Below, in pieces: positions 1 to 8,480 of a stretch of DNA of 64,000 nucleotides; within the stretch, counting starts at the first letter, position 1, and every line of letters begins with the position of its first letter. Source of the stretch: Pseudomonas sp. efr-133-TYG-5 (lineage in GTDB: Bacteria > Pseudomonadota > Gammaproteobacteria > Pseudomonadales > Pseudomonadaceae); contig NZ_JARVSM010000001.1 in assembly GCF_030209175.1 (NCBI RefSeq), positions 2,480,001-2,544,000 on the forward strand. The letters are read 5' to 3'. The notes under the pieces were generated by a model that saw only the letters and a list, made by a program, of their open reading frames with translations, did no database searches and had not been told where the DNA came from. The position numbers and the translations under genes are program-made.

Positions 1-162
1 ATGACCGTACACGGCAAGACCGCCCGCGCCGAAATGCTCGCCGCCGAGGCCCTGAAAATCATGGAAGACCACCGAATCAACGCGCTGGTAGTCGTCGACG
101 AGGAAGACCGCCCGATCGGCGCCTTCAACCTCTCCGACCTGCTGCGCGCAGGAGTCATGTAA
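1..162 (+). CDS. kdsD: Arabinose-5-phosphate isomerase KdsD, 3' end only
   Basis: Frame 1 is open from the window edge to TAA at 160-162 and encodes the last ~53 residues of a CBS domain (…NALVVVDEEDRPIGAFNLSDLLRAG in pieces), the usual C-terminus of KdsD. KdsD interconverts ribulose-5-phosphate and arabinose-5-phosphate, the first step of KDO synthesis. The stop codon directly abuts the ATG of kdsC, the gene acting two steps later, which supports the assignment. The isomerase (SIS) domain and the true start lie outside the window; the ATG at position 1 is probably internal. Confidence 0.85.
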   Translation: MTVHGKTARAEMLAAEALKIMEDHRINALVVVDEEDRPIGAFNLSDLLRAGVM

Positions 163-687
163 ATGAGCACCGACCTGCTGCAACGCGGCAAAGCGATCAA
201 ACTGGCGGTTTTCGACGTCGACGGCGTCCTCACCGACGGCCGCCTGTACTTCCTCGAAGACGGCAGCGAATTCAAGACCTTCAACACGCTGGACGGCCAG
301 GGCATCAAGATGCTGATGAACGCCGGCGTGCAGACCGCCATCATCAGTGGCCGCAAGACCCCGGTGGTCGAGCGCCGCGCCAAAAACCTCGGGATCCCGC
401 ACCTGTTTCAGGGCCGCGAGGATAAACTGGTGGTGCTCGACGGTCTTCTGCAGCAACTGGGCCTAAGCTATGAACAGGTCGCCTACCTCGGTGACGACCT
501 GCCCGACCTGCCGGTGATCCGCCGTGTAGGCCTGGGCATGGCCGTGGCCAACGCCGCCGATTTCGTGCGCGAACACGCCCATGGCGTTACCCGTGCCCGT
601 GGCGGCGAAGGTGCCGCCCGTGAATTCTGCGAATTGATCCTGCGCGCCCAGGACCGCCTCGATGCGGCCAACGCCGCGTACCTGTGA
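163..687 (+). CDS. kdsC: 3-deoxy-D-manno-octulosonate 8-phosphate phosphatase KdsC
   Basis: A 174-aa HAD-superfamily phosphatase of normal KdsC length. It hydrolyses KDO-8-phosphate to KDO in the cytoplasm for lipid A-core synthesis. Visible HAD motifs are FDVDGVLTDG (nucleophile Asp18, acid/base Asp20), IISGR near 61-64, Lys88 and GDDLPD (Asp111/Asp112). There is no cap domain, as expected for the tetrameric C0 subclass. The ATG follows the kdsD stop with no gap, so the two are probably translationally coupled, and lptC follows immediately. Confidence 0.95.
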   Translation: MSTDLLQRGKAIKLAVFDVDGVLTDGRLYFLEDGSEFKTFNTLDGQGIKMLMNAGVQTAIISGRKTPVVERRAKNLGIPHLFQGREDKLVVLDGLLQQLGLSYEQVAYLGDDLPDLPVIRRVGLGMAVANAADFVREHAHGVTRARGGEGAAREFCELILRAQDRLDAANAAYL

Positions 688-695
688 GCCAAACC

Positions 696-1268
696 ATGTT
701 CAGCAAAAAAGTTCGCAATGTATTGTTGTTCGGCTGTATCGCCGCGATTTTCGCCGCGGTCGGCTACTGGAACATCAGCCCGGAACGCTTCCGCGACAAG
801 CCACCGGTGTCGGCCGAAGAGAGCCCGATCGACTGGTACGCCACCAACACGCACACCCTGCAATACCTCGAGGACGGCCGGGTGCAGTACGAAATGACCT
901 CGGAAAAGGCCGAGCACGTCAAGGCCACCGACATCACCCTGGTGACCAAACCCGACCTCAACATGTTCCGGGGCACTGACTTTCCGTGGCACGTGACCAG
1001 CGAGCGCGGCGAGGTCAACTCCGGCGGCACCGAGGTCGAGCTGATCGACTCGGTACGCGTCAAGCGCACCGACGAAAAGAACCGCGACACCCTGATTACC
1101 TCCACGCGCATGACAGTGTTCCCGCAGGAACAATATGCGCAGACCCAGCAACCCGTTAGAATCGACGGCGCTGGCGGTGTATCGACTGGCGTGGGCATGA
1201 AAGCGTATTTGAAGGAAAGCAGGATACACCTGCTATCGAACGTAAGAGGACAGTATGAGGCTCGTTAA
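696..1268 (+). CDS. lptC: LPS export system protein LptC
   Basis: A bitopic inner-membrane protein of about 190 aa. One N-terminal transmembrane helix (VRNVLLFGCIAAIFAAVGYW, residues ~6-25) precedes a periplasmic beta-jellyroll domain. LptC receives LPS from LptBFG and passes it to LptA. I chose the ATG at 696 (MFSKKV); an in-frame GTG at 684 overlaps the kdsC stop and would add four residues. No strong ribosome site decides between them, so coupling from kdsC is likely. The end overlaps lptA by 14 bases. Identity rests on position between kdsC and lptA as well as fold features. Confidence 0.9.
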   Translation: MFSKKVRNVLLFGCIAAIFAAVGYWNISPERFRDKPPVSAEESPIDWYATNTHTLQYLEDGRVQYEMTSEKAEHVKATDITLVTKPDLNMFRGTDFPWHVTSERGEVNSGGTEVELIDSVRVKRTDEKNRDTLITSTRMTVFPQEQYAQTQQPVRIDGAGGVSTGVGMKAYLKESRIHLLSNVRGQYEAR

Positions 1269-1800
1269 AACCCTCCCTATTTTGCTCAGTCTGGGCGCAG
1301 CACTGGGAAGCGTGAGCGCCTGGGCTCTGCCGAACGATCAGCAGCAGCCTATCCGCATCCAGGCCGACGACGCCCAGCTGGACGACAAGAATGGCGTGGC
1401 CACCTACACCGGCGACGTCATCATCACCCAAGGCTCGATGAAGGTCACCGGCAACAAGGTGACGATCACCCGCACCCAGACCGGCGACATCGACGTGGTC
1501 ACCTCGGTGGGCAACCTCGCCTACTTCGAGCAGCTGCAGACCCAGGGCGACACCAAGCCTGTACAGGGCTGGGGCGTCACCATTCAGTACCACGCTGCGC
1601 AGAATCGCGTCGTGCTGATCGACAAGGCCAAGGTTGTCGACAAGGACAACAACACCACTCAGGGCGAGAAGATCGTCTATGACACGGTGAAAAAACTGGC
1701 CAGCGCCGGTCGTGCCACCGGCAGCAAGGTCACCGAAGCGCGTCCGCGCATCGACATGGTGATCCAGCCGAAGAAGAAAACCGACGAGAAAACCCAGTAA
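1255..1800 (+). CDS. lptA: LPS transport periplasmic protein LptA
   Basis: A 181-aa secreted protein with a signal peptide ending in SAWA (cleavage after residue ~24). The OstA/LptA beta-jellyroll repeat is recognisable from [20 protein letters not shown] onward, the segment that stacks into the periplasmic bridge carrying LPS from LptC to LptD. The C-terminus is Lys-rich. It overlaps lptC by 14 bases, and its stop overlaps the lptB start (TAATG), so the genes are tightly coupled. Confidence 0.95.
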   Translation: MRLVKTLPILLSLGAALGSVSAWALPNDQQQPIRIQADDAQLDDKNGVATYTGDVIITQGSMKVTGNKVTITRTQTGDIDVVTSVGNLAYFEQLQTQGDTKPVQGWGVTIQYHAAQNRVVLIDKAKVVDKDNNTTQGEKIVYDTVKKLASAGRATGSKVTEARPRIDMVIQPKKKTDEKTQ

Positions 1801-2525
1801 TGGCAACTCTGAAAGCTCAGCACCTGGCCAAGGCCTATAAAAGCCGCCAGGTCGTGCGTGACGTCAGCCTGTCGATCGACAGCGGGCAGATCGTCGGCCT
1901 GCTCGGTCCGAACGGCGCCGGCAAGACCACCTGCTTCTACATGATCGTCGGCCTGGTGCAGGCCGATCAGGGGCGCGTGCTGATCGATGACCTCGATGTC
2001 AGCCACCAGCCGATGCACGGCCGCGCCAAGGCCGGTATCGGCTATCTGCCGCAGGAAGCCTCGATCTTCCGCAAGCTGTCGGTGGCCGATAACATCATGG
2101 CCATCCTCGAGACCCGCAAGGAGCTCGACAAGGCCGGTCGTCGCAAGGAGCTGGAAAGCCTGCTGCAGGAATTCCACATCAGCCACATCCGCGACAACCT
2201 CGGCATGAGCCTGTCCGGTGGTGAACGCCGCCGGGTGGAAATCGCCCGCGCGCTGGCCACCGCACCGAAATTCATCCTGCTCGACGAACCGTTCGCCGGT
2301 GTCGACCCGATTTCGGTCGGCGACATCAAGCAGATCATCCATCACCTCAAGGCCAAGGGCATCGGTGTGCTGATCACCGACCACAACGTCCGCGAGACGC
2401 TGGATATCTGTGAAACGGCGTACATCGTCAACGACGGCCAGTTGATCGCCGAAGGCGACGCCGCGACCATCCTCGCCAACGATCTGGTGAAGGAAGTGTA
2501 TCTGGGTCACGAGTTCCGCCTGTAA
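1800..2525 (+). CDS. lptB: LPS export ABC transporter ATPase LptB
   Basis: A 241-aa ABC ATPase that powers LPS extraction by LptFG at the inner membrane. It has a Walker A GPNGAGKT (36-43), a Q-loop at [13 protein letters not shown], the signature [14 protein letters not shown], a Walker [13 protein letters not shown] and an H-loop ITDHNVRE. These sequences are typical of LptB rather than of amino-acid importers. The ATG overlaps the last base of the lptA stop. lptF and lptG are not in this window, as is usual in Pseudomonas. Confidence 0.96.
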   Translation: MATLKAQHLAKAYKSRQVVRDVSLSIDSGQIVGLLGPNGAGKTTCFYMIVGLVQADQGRVLIDDLDVSHQPMHGRAKAGIGYLPQEASIFRKLSVADNIMAILETRKELDKAGRRKELESLLQEFHISHIRDNLGMSLSGGERRRVEIARALATAPKFILLDEPFAGVDPISVGDIKQIIHHLKAKGIGVLITDHNVRETLDICETAYIVNDGQLIAEGDAATILANDLVKEVYLGHEFRL

Positions 2526-2610
2526 GACGCGTGGCGTCTGCCACTTGTGCAGACGCCGCTGCGGCCTCACCTTGCTCACTGCCGGGGCGAAGCCAATCGT
2601 CAACTCAGTT

Positions 2611-2824
2611 TTCTTGGTTTTTATTGCTACAGCGGTCTAGGCAAACACGTCGCTCCAAAGATTCTCAGCAATGACTGGAGCGATACGTCAACCAGGTTTT
2701 CTTGGTTTTTATTGTTACAGCGGTCTAGGCAAACACGTCGCTCCAAAGATTCTCAGCAATGACTGGAGCGATACGTCAACCAGGTTTTCTTGGTTTTTAT
2801 TGTTACAGCGGTCTAGGCAAACAC
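2611..2824 (+). repeat. 88-bp direct tandem repeat, about 2.4 copies, between lptB and rpoN
   Basis: Copies begin at 2611, 2699 and 2787 (each starting TTCTTGGTTTTTATTG); the third is cut off after GGCAAACAC at 2824. Copies 1 and 2 differ at one base (C/T at ~2627) and the shared parts of 2 and 3 are identical, so the duplication is recent. The array fills most of the 396-base gap between lptB and rpoN and ends just before the putative rpoN promoter. Short ORFs across it only reflect the repeat length and are not credible genes. Confidence 0.9.
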
Positions 2825-2834
2825 TTCAGTTTCA

Positions 2835-2849
2835 GGCATATAATTTGCT
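2835..2849 (+). promoter_or_regulatory. Candidate sigma-54 -24/-12 site overlapping a TATAAT box upstream of rpoN
   Basis: GGCATATAATTTGCT has GG (2835-2836) and GC (2847-2848) exactly 10 bases apart, close to the consensus TGGCAC-N5-TTGC. The sigma-70-like hexamer TATAAT lies inside it at 2839-2844, about 80 bases before the rpoN ATG. The two elements could not be used at once, so RpoN binding here could repress its own sigma-70 promoter. No clear -35 hexamer is visible. No start site has been mapped. Confidence 0.5.
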
Positions 2850-2921
2850 TAAGTTTGGCGCTTCGGCGCCCTGTAGTGGATGGCGCATGTGCGCCGGCGA
2901 ATAAGGTGTTAAGCCCCTGCC

Positions 2922-4415
2922 ATGAAACCATCGCTAGTCTTGAGAATGGGCCAGCAGCTGACGATGACACCGCAGCTGCAACAGGCCATCCGCCTGCTCC
3001 AATTGTCGACCCTGGATCTGCAACAGGAAATCCAGGAGGCCCTGGAATCCAACCCGATGCTCGAACGCCAGGAAGACGGCGACGACTTCGACAACTCCGA
3101 TCCACTGGCCGACAACGTCGAACACAAGCCCAACACCGAGATCCAGGAACCTTCCTACCAGGAAACCGCCCCCACGGTGGACAACCTCGAGGACGGCGAG
3201 TGGAACGAACGCATCCCCAACGAACTGCCGGTCGATACCGCCTGGGAAGACGTCTACCAGACCAGCGCCAGCAGCCTGCCAAGCAGCGACGATGACGAGT
3301 GGGACTTCACCACCCGCACCTCCGCCGGCGAGAGCCTGCAAAGCCACCTGCTGTGGCAGCTGAACCTGGCGCCGATGTCCGACACCGATCGGCTGATCGC
3401 CGTGACCCTGATCGACTGCATCAACAACCAGGGCTATCTCGACGAGACCCTCGAGGAAATCCTCGACGCCTTCGATCCCGAGCTGGATATCGAACTCGAC
3501 GAGATCGAAGCCGTCCTGCACCGCATTCAGCAATTCGAACCGGCCGGTATCGGCGCCCGCAACCTCGGCGAATGCCTGCTGCTGCAATTGCGCCAGCTGC
3601 CGGCCAAGACCCCTTGGCTGGCCGAAGCCAAACGCCTGGTCACGGACTTCATCGATCTGCTCGGCAGCCGCGACTACAGCCAGCTGATGCGGCGCATGAA
3701 GCTCAAGGAAGACGAACTGCGCCAGGTCATCGAGCTGGTGCAGAGCCTCAACCCGCGTCCGGGCTCGCAGATCGAGTCCACCGAAGCCGAGTACGTGGTG
3801 CCTGACGTCATCGTGCGCAAGGACAACGAGCGCTGGCTGGTCGAGCTGAACCAGGAATCCGTGCCGCGCCTGCGCGTCAACGCGCAATATGCCGGTTTCG
3901 TGCGCCGCGCCGACACCAGCGCCGACAACACCTTCATGCGCAATCAGCTGCAGGAAGCGCGCTGGTTCATCAAGAGCCTGCAAAGCCGCAACGAAACCCT
4001 GATGAAAGTTGCCACCCAGATCGTCGAGCATCAGCGCGGCTTCCTGGAGTACGGCGACGAAGCGATGAAGCCGCTGGTGCTGCATGACATCGCCGAAGCG
4101 GTGGGCATGCACGAATCGACGATTTCCCGGGTGACCACGCAGAAATTCATGCATACCCCACGGGGCATTTATGAGCTGAAATACTTTTTCTCCAGCCACG
4201 TCAGCACCTCCGAAGGCGGCGAATGCTCGTCCACGGCGATCCGCGCGATCATCAAGAAACTGGTCGCGGCGGAAAATCAGAAAAAGCCGTTGAGTGACAG
4301 CAAGATCGCTGGTTTACTGGAGGCACAAGGCATTCAGGTGGCTCGCCGCACCGTCGCCAAGTACCGCGAATCCCTCGGGATCGCGCCTTCGAGCGAACGC
4401 AAGCGGTTGATGTAA
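2922..4415 (+). CDS. rpoN: RNA polymerase sigma-54 factor RpoN
   Basis: A 497-aa sigma-54. The N-terminus ([20 protein letters not shown]) is the Gln/Leu-rich region I that contacts bEBP activators. An acidic region II ([14 protein letters not shown]) follows, then the core-binding region, an HTH, and the C-terminal RpoN box [10 protein letters not shown] that reads the -24 element. It directs nitrogen, flagellar and other regulons with AAA+ activators. The downstream genes hpf, ptsN, rapZ and ptsO form the standard rpoN cluster. The start is set by the conserved N-terminus; the ribosome site is weak (AGGTG). Confidence 0.98.
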   Translation: MKPSLVLRMGQQLTMTPQLQQAIRLLQLSTLDLQQEIQEALESNPMLERQEDGDDFDNSDPLADNVEHKPNTEIQEPSYQETAPTVDNLEDGEWNERIPNELPVDTAWEDVYQTSASSLPSSDDDEWDFTTRTSAGESLQSHLLWQLNLAPMSDTDRLIAVTLIDCINNQGYLDETLEEILDAFDPELDIELDEIEAVLHRIQQFEPAGIGARNLGECLLLQLRQLPAKTPWLAEAKRLVTDFIDLLGSRDYSQLMRRMKLKEDELRQVIELVQSLNPRPGSQIESTEAEYVVPDVIVRKDNERWLVELNQESVPRLRVNAQYAGFVRRADTSADNTFMRNQLQEARWFIKSLQSRNETLMKVATQIVEHQRGFLEYGDEAMKPLVLHDIAEAVGMHESTISRVTTQKFMHTPRGIYELKYFFSSHVSTSEGGECSSTAIRAIIKKLVAAENQKKPLSDSKIAGLLEAQGIQVARRTVAKYRESLGIAPSSERKRLM

Positions 4416-4488
4416 GCCACGTTACAGCGTTCCAGTGGTAGATCATCGGGTCTACCGCTTTATGCACTGGCAACGAAGGAGAAGCTGT

Positions 4489-4797
4489 ATGCAAGTCAAC
4501 ATCAGTGGACACCAACTGGAAGTGACCGAACCTCTGCGCACCTACATCGGCGAGAAACTCAACCGATTGGAGCGGCATTTCGACAAGATCACCAATGTTC
4601 AAGTCATATTGAATGTCGAGAAGCTGAAACAGAAAATCGAAGCCACGCTGCATATCCCCGGCGGAGAAGTGGTTGCCAATGCCGAGCATGACGACATGTA
4701 TGCCGCCATCGACCTGCTGACCGACAAGCTGGATCGCCAACTCAAAAAGCATAAGGAAAAGACCCAGAGCCTCCTACAGGGCGCAACCGGTCGTTAA
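4489..4797 (+). CDS. hpf: Ribosome hibernation promoting factor, short form
   Basis: A 102-aa protein of the YfiA/HPF family (MQVNISGHQLEVTEPLRTYI). The short form lacks the C-terminal dimerisation domain and, in gammaproteobacteria, helps form 100S ribosomes in stationary phase. The start at 4489 is supported by GAAGGAG at 4475-4481; an in-frame ATG at 4435 would add 18 atypical residues without a ribosome site. The gene lies 73 bases after rpoN and 12 before ptsN. Confidence 0.93.
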   Translation: MQVNISGHQLEVTEPLRTYIGEKLNRLERHFDKITNVQVILNVEKLKQKIEATLHIPGGEVVANAEHDDMYAAIDLLTDKLDRQLKKHKEKTQSLLQGATGR

Positions 4798-4809
4798 CAC
4801 CCCCAACCC

Positions 4810-5274
4810 ATGATCCGACTTGAAAGTATCCTGACCCCCGGCCGTTCCCTGGTGAACGTGCCGGGCGGCAGCAAAAAGAAAGCCCTCGAACAGATTGCCA
4901 ACCTGATCGCCCGCGAAGTGCCGGATCTGGAGATGCAAGATGTCTTCGAGGCCCTGATCGCCCGTGAAAAACTCGGCTCGACCGGTTTTGGCAACGGCAT
5001 CGCCATCCCCCACTGCCGCCTCAAGGGCTGCGAAGCGCCCATCAGCGCCCTGATGCACCTTGATGCCCCCATCGACTTCGACGCGATCGACGGCGCGCCC
5101 GTCGACCTGTTGTTCGTCCTGCTGGTACCGGAAGCGGCCACGGACGCGCACCTGGAGCTGCTCCGTCAGATCGCCAGCATGCTTGACCGCAAGGACGTGC
5201 GCGACCGACTGCGCAGCGCGCCCAGCAATGAAGCCCTGTACCAGGTCGTACTGGAAGAGCAGAACAGGCCTTAA
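4810..5274 (+). CDS. ptsN: Nitrogen-regulatory PTS enzyme IIA(Ntr)
   Basis: A 154-aa PTS EIIA type-2 domain. The phosphorylated histidine is His68 in [10 protein letters not shown]. It receives phosphate from PtsP through NPr (PtsO, encoded downstream) and regulates potassium uptake, polyhydroxyalkanoate and sigma-54-dependent processes; no sugar is transported. It is two bases upstream of rapZ and part of the rpoN cluster. Confidence 0.96.
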   Translation: MIRLESILTPGRSLVNVPGGSKKKALEQIANLIAREVPDLEMQDVFEALIAREKLGSTGFGNGIAIPHCRLKGCEAPISALMHLDAPIDFDAIDGAPVDLLFVLLVPEAATDAHLELLRQIASMLDRKDVRDRLRSAPSNEALYQVVLEEQNRP

Positions 5275-5276
5275 CC

Positions 5277-6134
5277 ATGCGCTTGATCATTGTCAGTGGC
5301 CGTTCCGGCTCGGGTAAGAGCACCGCCCTGGATGTCCTCGAGGACAACGGCTACTACTGCATCGACAACCTGCCGGCAGGCTTGCTGCCGGAGCTGGCCG
5401 AACGCGCGCTGATCCACACCGAGCTGTCGCAGCCGCTGGTGGCGGTGTCGATCGATGCGCGCAACCTGCCCAGCCATCTGTCGCGGTTTCCCGAGCTGCT
5501 CGAAGAAGTCCGCAGCCGTCACATCCAGTGCGACGTGCTGTACCTCGACGCCGATGAGGAAACCCTGCTCAAGCGTTTCTCGGAAACCCGTCGCCGCCAT
5601 CCGCTGAGCAACGCCAATCGTTCGCTGGCCGAAGCCATCAACGATGAAACCGCCCTGCTCGGCCCGATTGCCGACCTGGCCGACCTCAAGGTCAACACCA
5701 CCAGCCTGAACCTGTACCAGCTGCGCGATACCATCAAGTTGCGCCTGCTCAATCAGCCGGAACCAGGCACTGCATTTCTGGTGGAGTCGTTCGGTTTCAA
5801 ACGCGGCATGCCGGTGGATGCCGATCTGGTTTTCGACGTACGCTGCCTGCCGAACCCTTATTGGAAACCGGAGCTGCGCGAGCAATCCGGCCTCGATCAG
5901 CCGGTTGCCGACTATCTGGCCGCGCAACCGGATGTCGAAGAGATGTACCAGGACATTTATACGTACCTGCACAAATGGCTGCCGCGTTTCGCCGCCAGCA
6001 ACCGTGCCTATGTCACCATTGCCATCGGCTGCACCGGCGGGCATCACCGCTCCGTCTACCTGACCGAACGTCTGGGCCAGGCGCTGCAGAAAACCCTGAA
6101 GAACGTCCAGGTTCGCCACCGCGACCTCAGCTAA
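5277..6134 (+). CDS. rapZ: RNase adapter protein RapZ (nucleotide-binding)
   Basis: A 285-aa protein with an N-terminal P-loop kinase-like domain (Walker [10 protein letters not shown], residues 8-16) and a C-terminal RNA-binding domain ending with GCTGGHHRS. In Enterobacteria RapZ delivers GlmZ sRNA to RNase E to control glucosamine-6-phosphate synthase. GlmZ is not known from Pseudomonas, so the target here is uncertain. It sits two bases after ptsN, with ptsO 15 bases downstream. Confidence 0.95.
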   Translation: MRLIIVSGRSGSGKSTALDVLEDNGYYCIDNLPAGLLPELAERALIHTELSQPLVAVSIDARNLPSHLSRFPELLEEVRSRHIQCDVLYLDADEETLLKRFSETRRRHPLSNANRSLAEAINDETALLGPIADLADLKVNTTSLNLYQLRDTIKLRLLNQPEPGTAFLVESFGFKRGMPVDADLVFDVRCLPNPYWKPELREQSGLDQPVADYLAAQPDVEEMYQDIYTYLHKWLPRFAASNRAYVTIAIGCTGGHHRSVYLTERLGQALQKTLKNVQVRHRDLS

Positions 6135-6149
6135 AGGATTCACACCGCG

Positions 6150-6425
6150 ATGCCTGCACGGGAAATCGAAATCATCAACAAGCTGGGCCTGCATGCCCGC
6201 GCATCGGCAAAATTCGTCGGCGTCGCCGGGCAGTTTCCGGATTGCACGATCAGAGTGGGCCGCACCCCGGAAACCACGGTGGACGGCAAAAGCATCATGG
6301 CGATGATGATGCTCGCCGCCGGCAAGGGTACGAAGATCTACTTGAGTACAGAAGGCCACCAGGAGCAGGAAGCCATGGATGCACTGGTGACGTTGATCAA
6401 CAACTACTTCGATGAAGGCGGTTGA
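6150..6425 (+). CDS. ptsO: Phosphocarrier protein NPr
   Basis: A 91-aa HPr-family protein with the active histidine in KLGLHARAS (His15) and the HPr regulatory-serine region at GKSIM (Ser48). It carries phosphate from EI(Ntr) to PtsN. It is the last gene of the rpoN cluster and is followed 12 bases later by a strong intrinsic terminator. A ribosome site (AAAGGA) precedes the ATG. Confidence 0.95.
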   Translation: MPAREIEIINKLGLHARASAKFVGVAGQFPDCTIRVGRTPETTVDGKSIMAMMMLAAGKGTKIYLSTEGHQEQEAMDALVTLINNYFDEGG

Positions 6426-6437
6426 TCGAATGGATTG

Positions 6438-6475
6438 AAGGATCGCAGCCTGCAACAGGCTGCGATCCTTTTTTT
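6438..6475 (+). terminator. Intrinsic terminator after ptsO
   Basis: AAGGATCGCAGCCTG pairs with CAGGCTGCGATCCTT around a 3-base loop, followed by a run of seven T. It ends the rpoN-ptsO transcript. The stem lies just beyond the end of the convergent ZIP gene (stop at 6475-6477) and its A-rich left flank lets it act in both directions. Confidence 0.9.
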
Positions 6476-7368
6476 CAGCCCAACGCGGTATCCATCACCA
6501 TCATCAGACAGAAACCGATCAACAGCCCAAGGCTCGCCAGCTTGTCGTGACCATGGCGCCGTGATTCGGGAATCACTTCGTGGGTCACCACCAACAGCAT
6601 CGCCCCCGCCGCCAGCGCCAGTCCCAACGGCAGCAACAGCTCGGCCAGACTCACCAGCCAGGCACACAGCAGCGCGAACACCGGTTCGACCAACCCTGAC
6701 GCCGCGCCGATCAGGAACGCCTTGAAGCGCGACATGCCTGCCCCGGCCAGAACCAGCGCAATCACCAGACCTTCCGGCACATCCTGCAACGCAATGCCCA
6801 TGGCCAGGCTGTCTGCATCCGGCATGCCGCCCCCCGCCGACACGCCGACGGCCATGCCTTCGGGAATGTTATGGGCAACGATGGCGAACACGAACAACCA
6901 GATACGCGGCGGTATCAGCGGCTGTTCGACGCTGCCGACGAGCAACTCCGGCGACGCGCCCGACACCCGGCGATCCACCAGGTACAGGCCCAATGCCCCC
7001 AAGAGGATGCCGAAGCAGATCAGGCCACTGGCCGCCCACGGCGTCAGGCCCAGGCTCTCGGCAGCGGCAATGCCCGGCACGATCAGCGAGAACGCCGTCG
7101 CCGCCAGCATCACCCCGCCACCAAACCCCAGCAACGTATCGCTGAGCGCCTGCGGCATCCGGCGGATGACCAGCACCGGCACCGCGCCGAGCGCCGTGCC
7201 GAGGGCGCAGATCGCGCCACCCTGCAACGCCCGCGACAAGCGCGGCTGCAGGTCCAGCCATTGCAGTCCATGGGTGACCAGCAAGGTCATGCCCGCCAAC
7301 AGCAACAGCGATCCCAACGCGTAACGAAACATACGCCTACTTCCGATCGCCAGCGTTTCAGTGCCCAT
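6475..7368 (-). CDS. ZIP family metal transporter
   Basis: A 297-aa polytopic inner-membrane protein with about eight transmembrane segments. ZIP metal-site motifs are present in TM4 (HNIPEGMAVGVSAGGG) and TM5 (IALQDVPEGLVIALVLAG). The family moves Zn2+ or other divalent cations into the cytoplasm; the substrate cannot be told from sequence. An alternative start at Met13 (MFRYALG) would remove a short polar extension. It lies between ptsO (convergent) and sodA (same strand, 30 bases away) and may be read from the sodA operon. Confidence 0.88.
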   Translation of the reverse strand: MGTETLAIGSRRMFRYALGSLLLLAGMTLLVTHGLQWLDLQPRLSRALQGGAICALGTALGAVPVLVIRRMPQALSDTLLGFGGGVMLAATAFSLIVPGIAAAESLGLTPWAASGLICFGILLGALGLYLVDRRVSGASPELLVGSVEQPLIPPRIWLFVFAIVAHNIPEGMAVGVSAGGGMPDADSLAMGIALQDVPEGLVIALVLAGAGMSRFKAFLIGAASGLVEPVFALLCAWLVSLAELLLPLGLALAAGAMLLVVTHEVIPESRRHGHDKLASLGLLIGFCLMMVMDTALG

Positions 7369-7398
7369 AGTCAGCCTTGAATTGTTTTTATAGAAGAC

Positions 7399-8010
7399 TC
7401 AAACCAGCGCGGCCTGATAACGCGCAGCAACTTCAGGCCAATTGATCACGTTGTAGAACGCACTGATGTATTCCGGGCGACGGTTCTGATAACGCAGGTA
7501 GTAGGCGTGCTCCCACACGTCGAGACCGAGGATCGGCGTATTGCCGTTCATCAGCGGGCTGTCCTGGTTGCCACTGCTCTCCACCACCAGTTTCTTGTCC
7601 GGGGTGACGCTGAGCCAGGCCCAGCCGCTACCGAAACGAGTCAGCGCGGCTTTGGTGAAGGCCTCCTTGAAACTGTCGAGACCACCCAGTTGTTCATCGA
7701 TGGCCCTGGCCAGTGCGCCGTCCGGTTTGCCGCCACCATTGGGCACCATGACTTCCCAGAACAGCGAATGGTTGGCGTGGCCACCGCCCTGATTGATCAC
7801 CGCCGCGCGGAGTTTTTCCGGCAACTGCTGGACACTGGCGACCAGCTTCTCTACCGGCCATTCGGCGTACTCGGTGCCTTCGACTGCGGCGTTGAGGTTG
7901 TTGATGTAGGTCTGGTGGTGCTTGGTGTAATGGATCTCCATGGTCTGCGCATCGATATGCGGTTCGAGGGCATCGTAGGCGTAAGGCAAGGCGGGCAAGG
8001 TAAAAGCCAT
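7399..8010 (-). CDS. sodA: Superoxide dismutase [Mn] SodA
   Basis: A 203-aa Fe/Mn superoxide dismutase with ligands His27, His81, Asp164 and His168 (DVWEHAYY). The [11 protein letters not shown] motif marks the Mn form. It disproportionates superoxide in the cytoplasm. The ATG at 8008-8010 lies just after the orfX stop; the same frame stays open further upstream but that stretch is an orfX shadow. It is the last gene of fagA-fumC-orfX-sodA, an operon induced by iron starvation in P. aeruginosa, replacing the iron form when iron is scarce. Confidence 0.95.
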   Translation of the reverse strand: MAFTLPALPYAYDALEPHIDAQTMEIHYTKHHQTYINNLNAAVEGTEYAEWPVEKLVASVQQLPEKLRAAVINQGGGHANHSLFWEVMVPNGGGKPDGALARAIDEQLGGLDSFKEAFTKAALTRFGSGWAWLSVTPDKKLVVESSGNQDSPLMNGNTPILGLDVWEHAYYLRYQNRRPEYISAFYNVINWPEVAARYQAALV

Positions 8011-8012
8011 TT

Positions 8013-8453
8013 TCAGTGGACTCCATGGTGATGAGGGGCGGGCGCGCGGCGTGCATTGCCGGTATCCGGGTGCAGCAGGCGCTGGGTGCGCGGGTATTCG
8101 CCGTGCTCGCTGATGAAATTCAGCAGTTCGACGTAGGTCTTGCTGCTCTGGCGCAGCGCCGCTTCGCGCAGGGCCGGACGCAGGCGCTCGTCCTGCATGG
8201 TCTGCAGCAGCCGCTGATGAATCGCGCACAGGTACTCGGCGCTCTCCTCCGGCTGGTTCAGACGCAGGTGCAGATCGGCCAGGTTGTGGTGGGAAATGAC
8301 GCAGGCCGCCACCGCTTCGTCGGCATCGGCCCAGCGCTCGAACAACACCTGCGCCAACGCCAGGGCTTGCAGATAGGCCTCGCGGGCATCGATCAGCTCG
8401 CCCAGCATGAAGCAGCGATTGGCCCGTTCGATCGTGCGTTTCCAGTGCTCCAT
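8013..8453 (-). CDS. Uncharacterised OrfX protein of the fumC-sodA operon
   Basis: A 146-aa soluble helical protein ([20 protein letters not shown]) with a TPR-like pattern of alternating helices ([39 protein letters not shown]). It has no signal peptide. It corresponds by position and size to orfX between fumC and sodA in P. aeruginosa, whose function is unknown. The stop is two bases from the sodA start, implying coupled translation. The last ~15 residues are His/Pro/Ala-rich (PAPHHHGVH). Confidence 0.85.
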   Translation of the reverse strand: MEHWKRTIERANRCFMLGELIDAREAYLQALALAQVLFERWADADEAVAACVISHHNLADLHLRLNQPEESAEYLCAIHQRLLQTMQDERLRPALREAALRQSSKTYVELLNFISEHGEYPRTQRLLHPDTGNARRAPAPHHHGVH

Positions 8454-8480
8454 GGTGAGCCTCCAAAGCGGTTGCGGTGG

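Noticed and set aside
2611..2824. CRISPR-like array
   Set aside because: Units are directly tandem without unique spacers, 88 bp long and not palindromic; no cas genes nearby.
2547..3295. Short ORFs with repeated LGFYCYSGLGKHV peptides
   Set aside because: They are produced by the 88-bp DNA repeat being read in frame and lack ribosome sites.
8011..8466. Sod frame extended upstream as a fusion protein of 355 aa
   Set aside because: The extra 152 residues overlap orfX in another frame and have no family resemblance; SodA starts at 8010.
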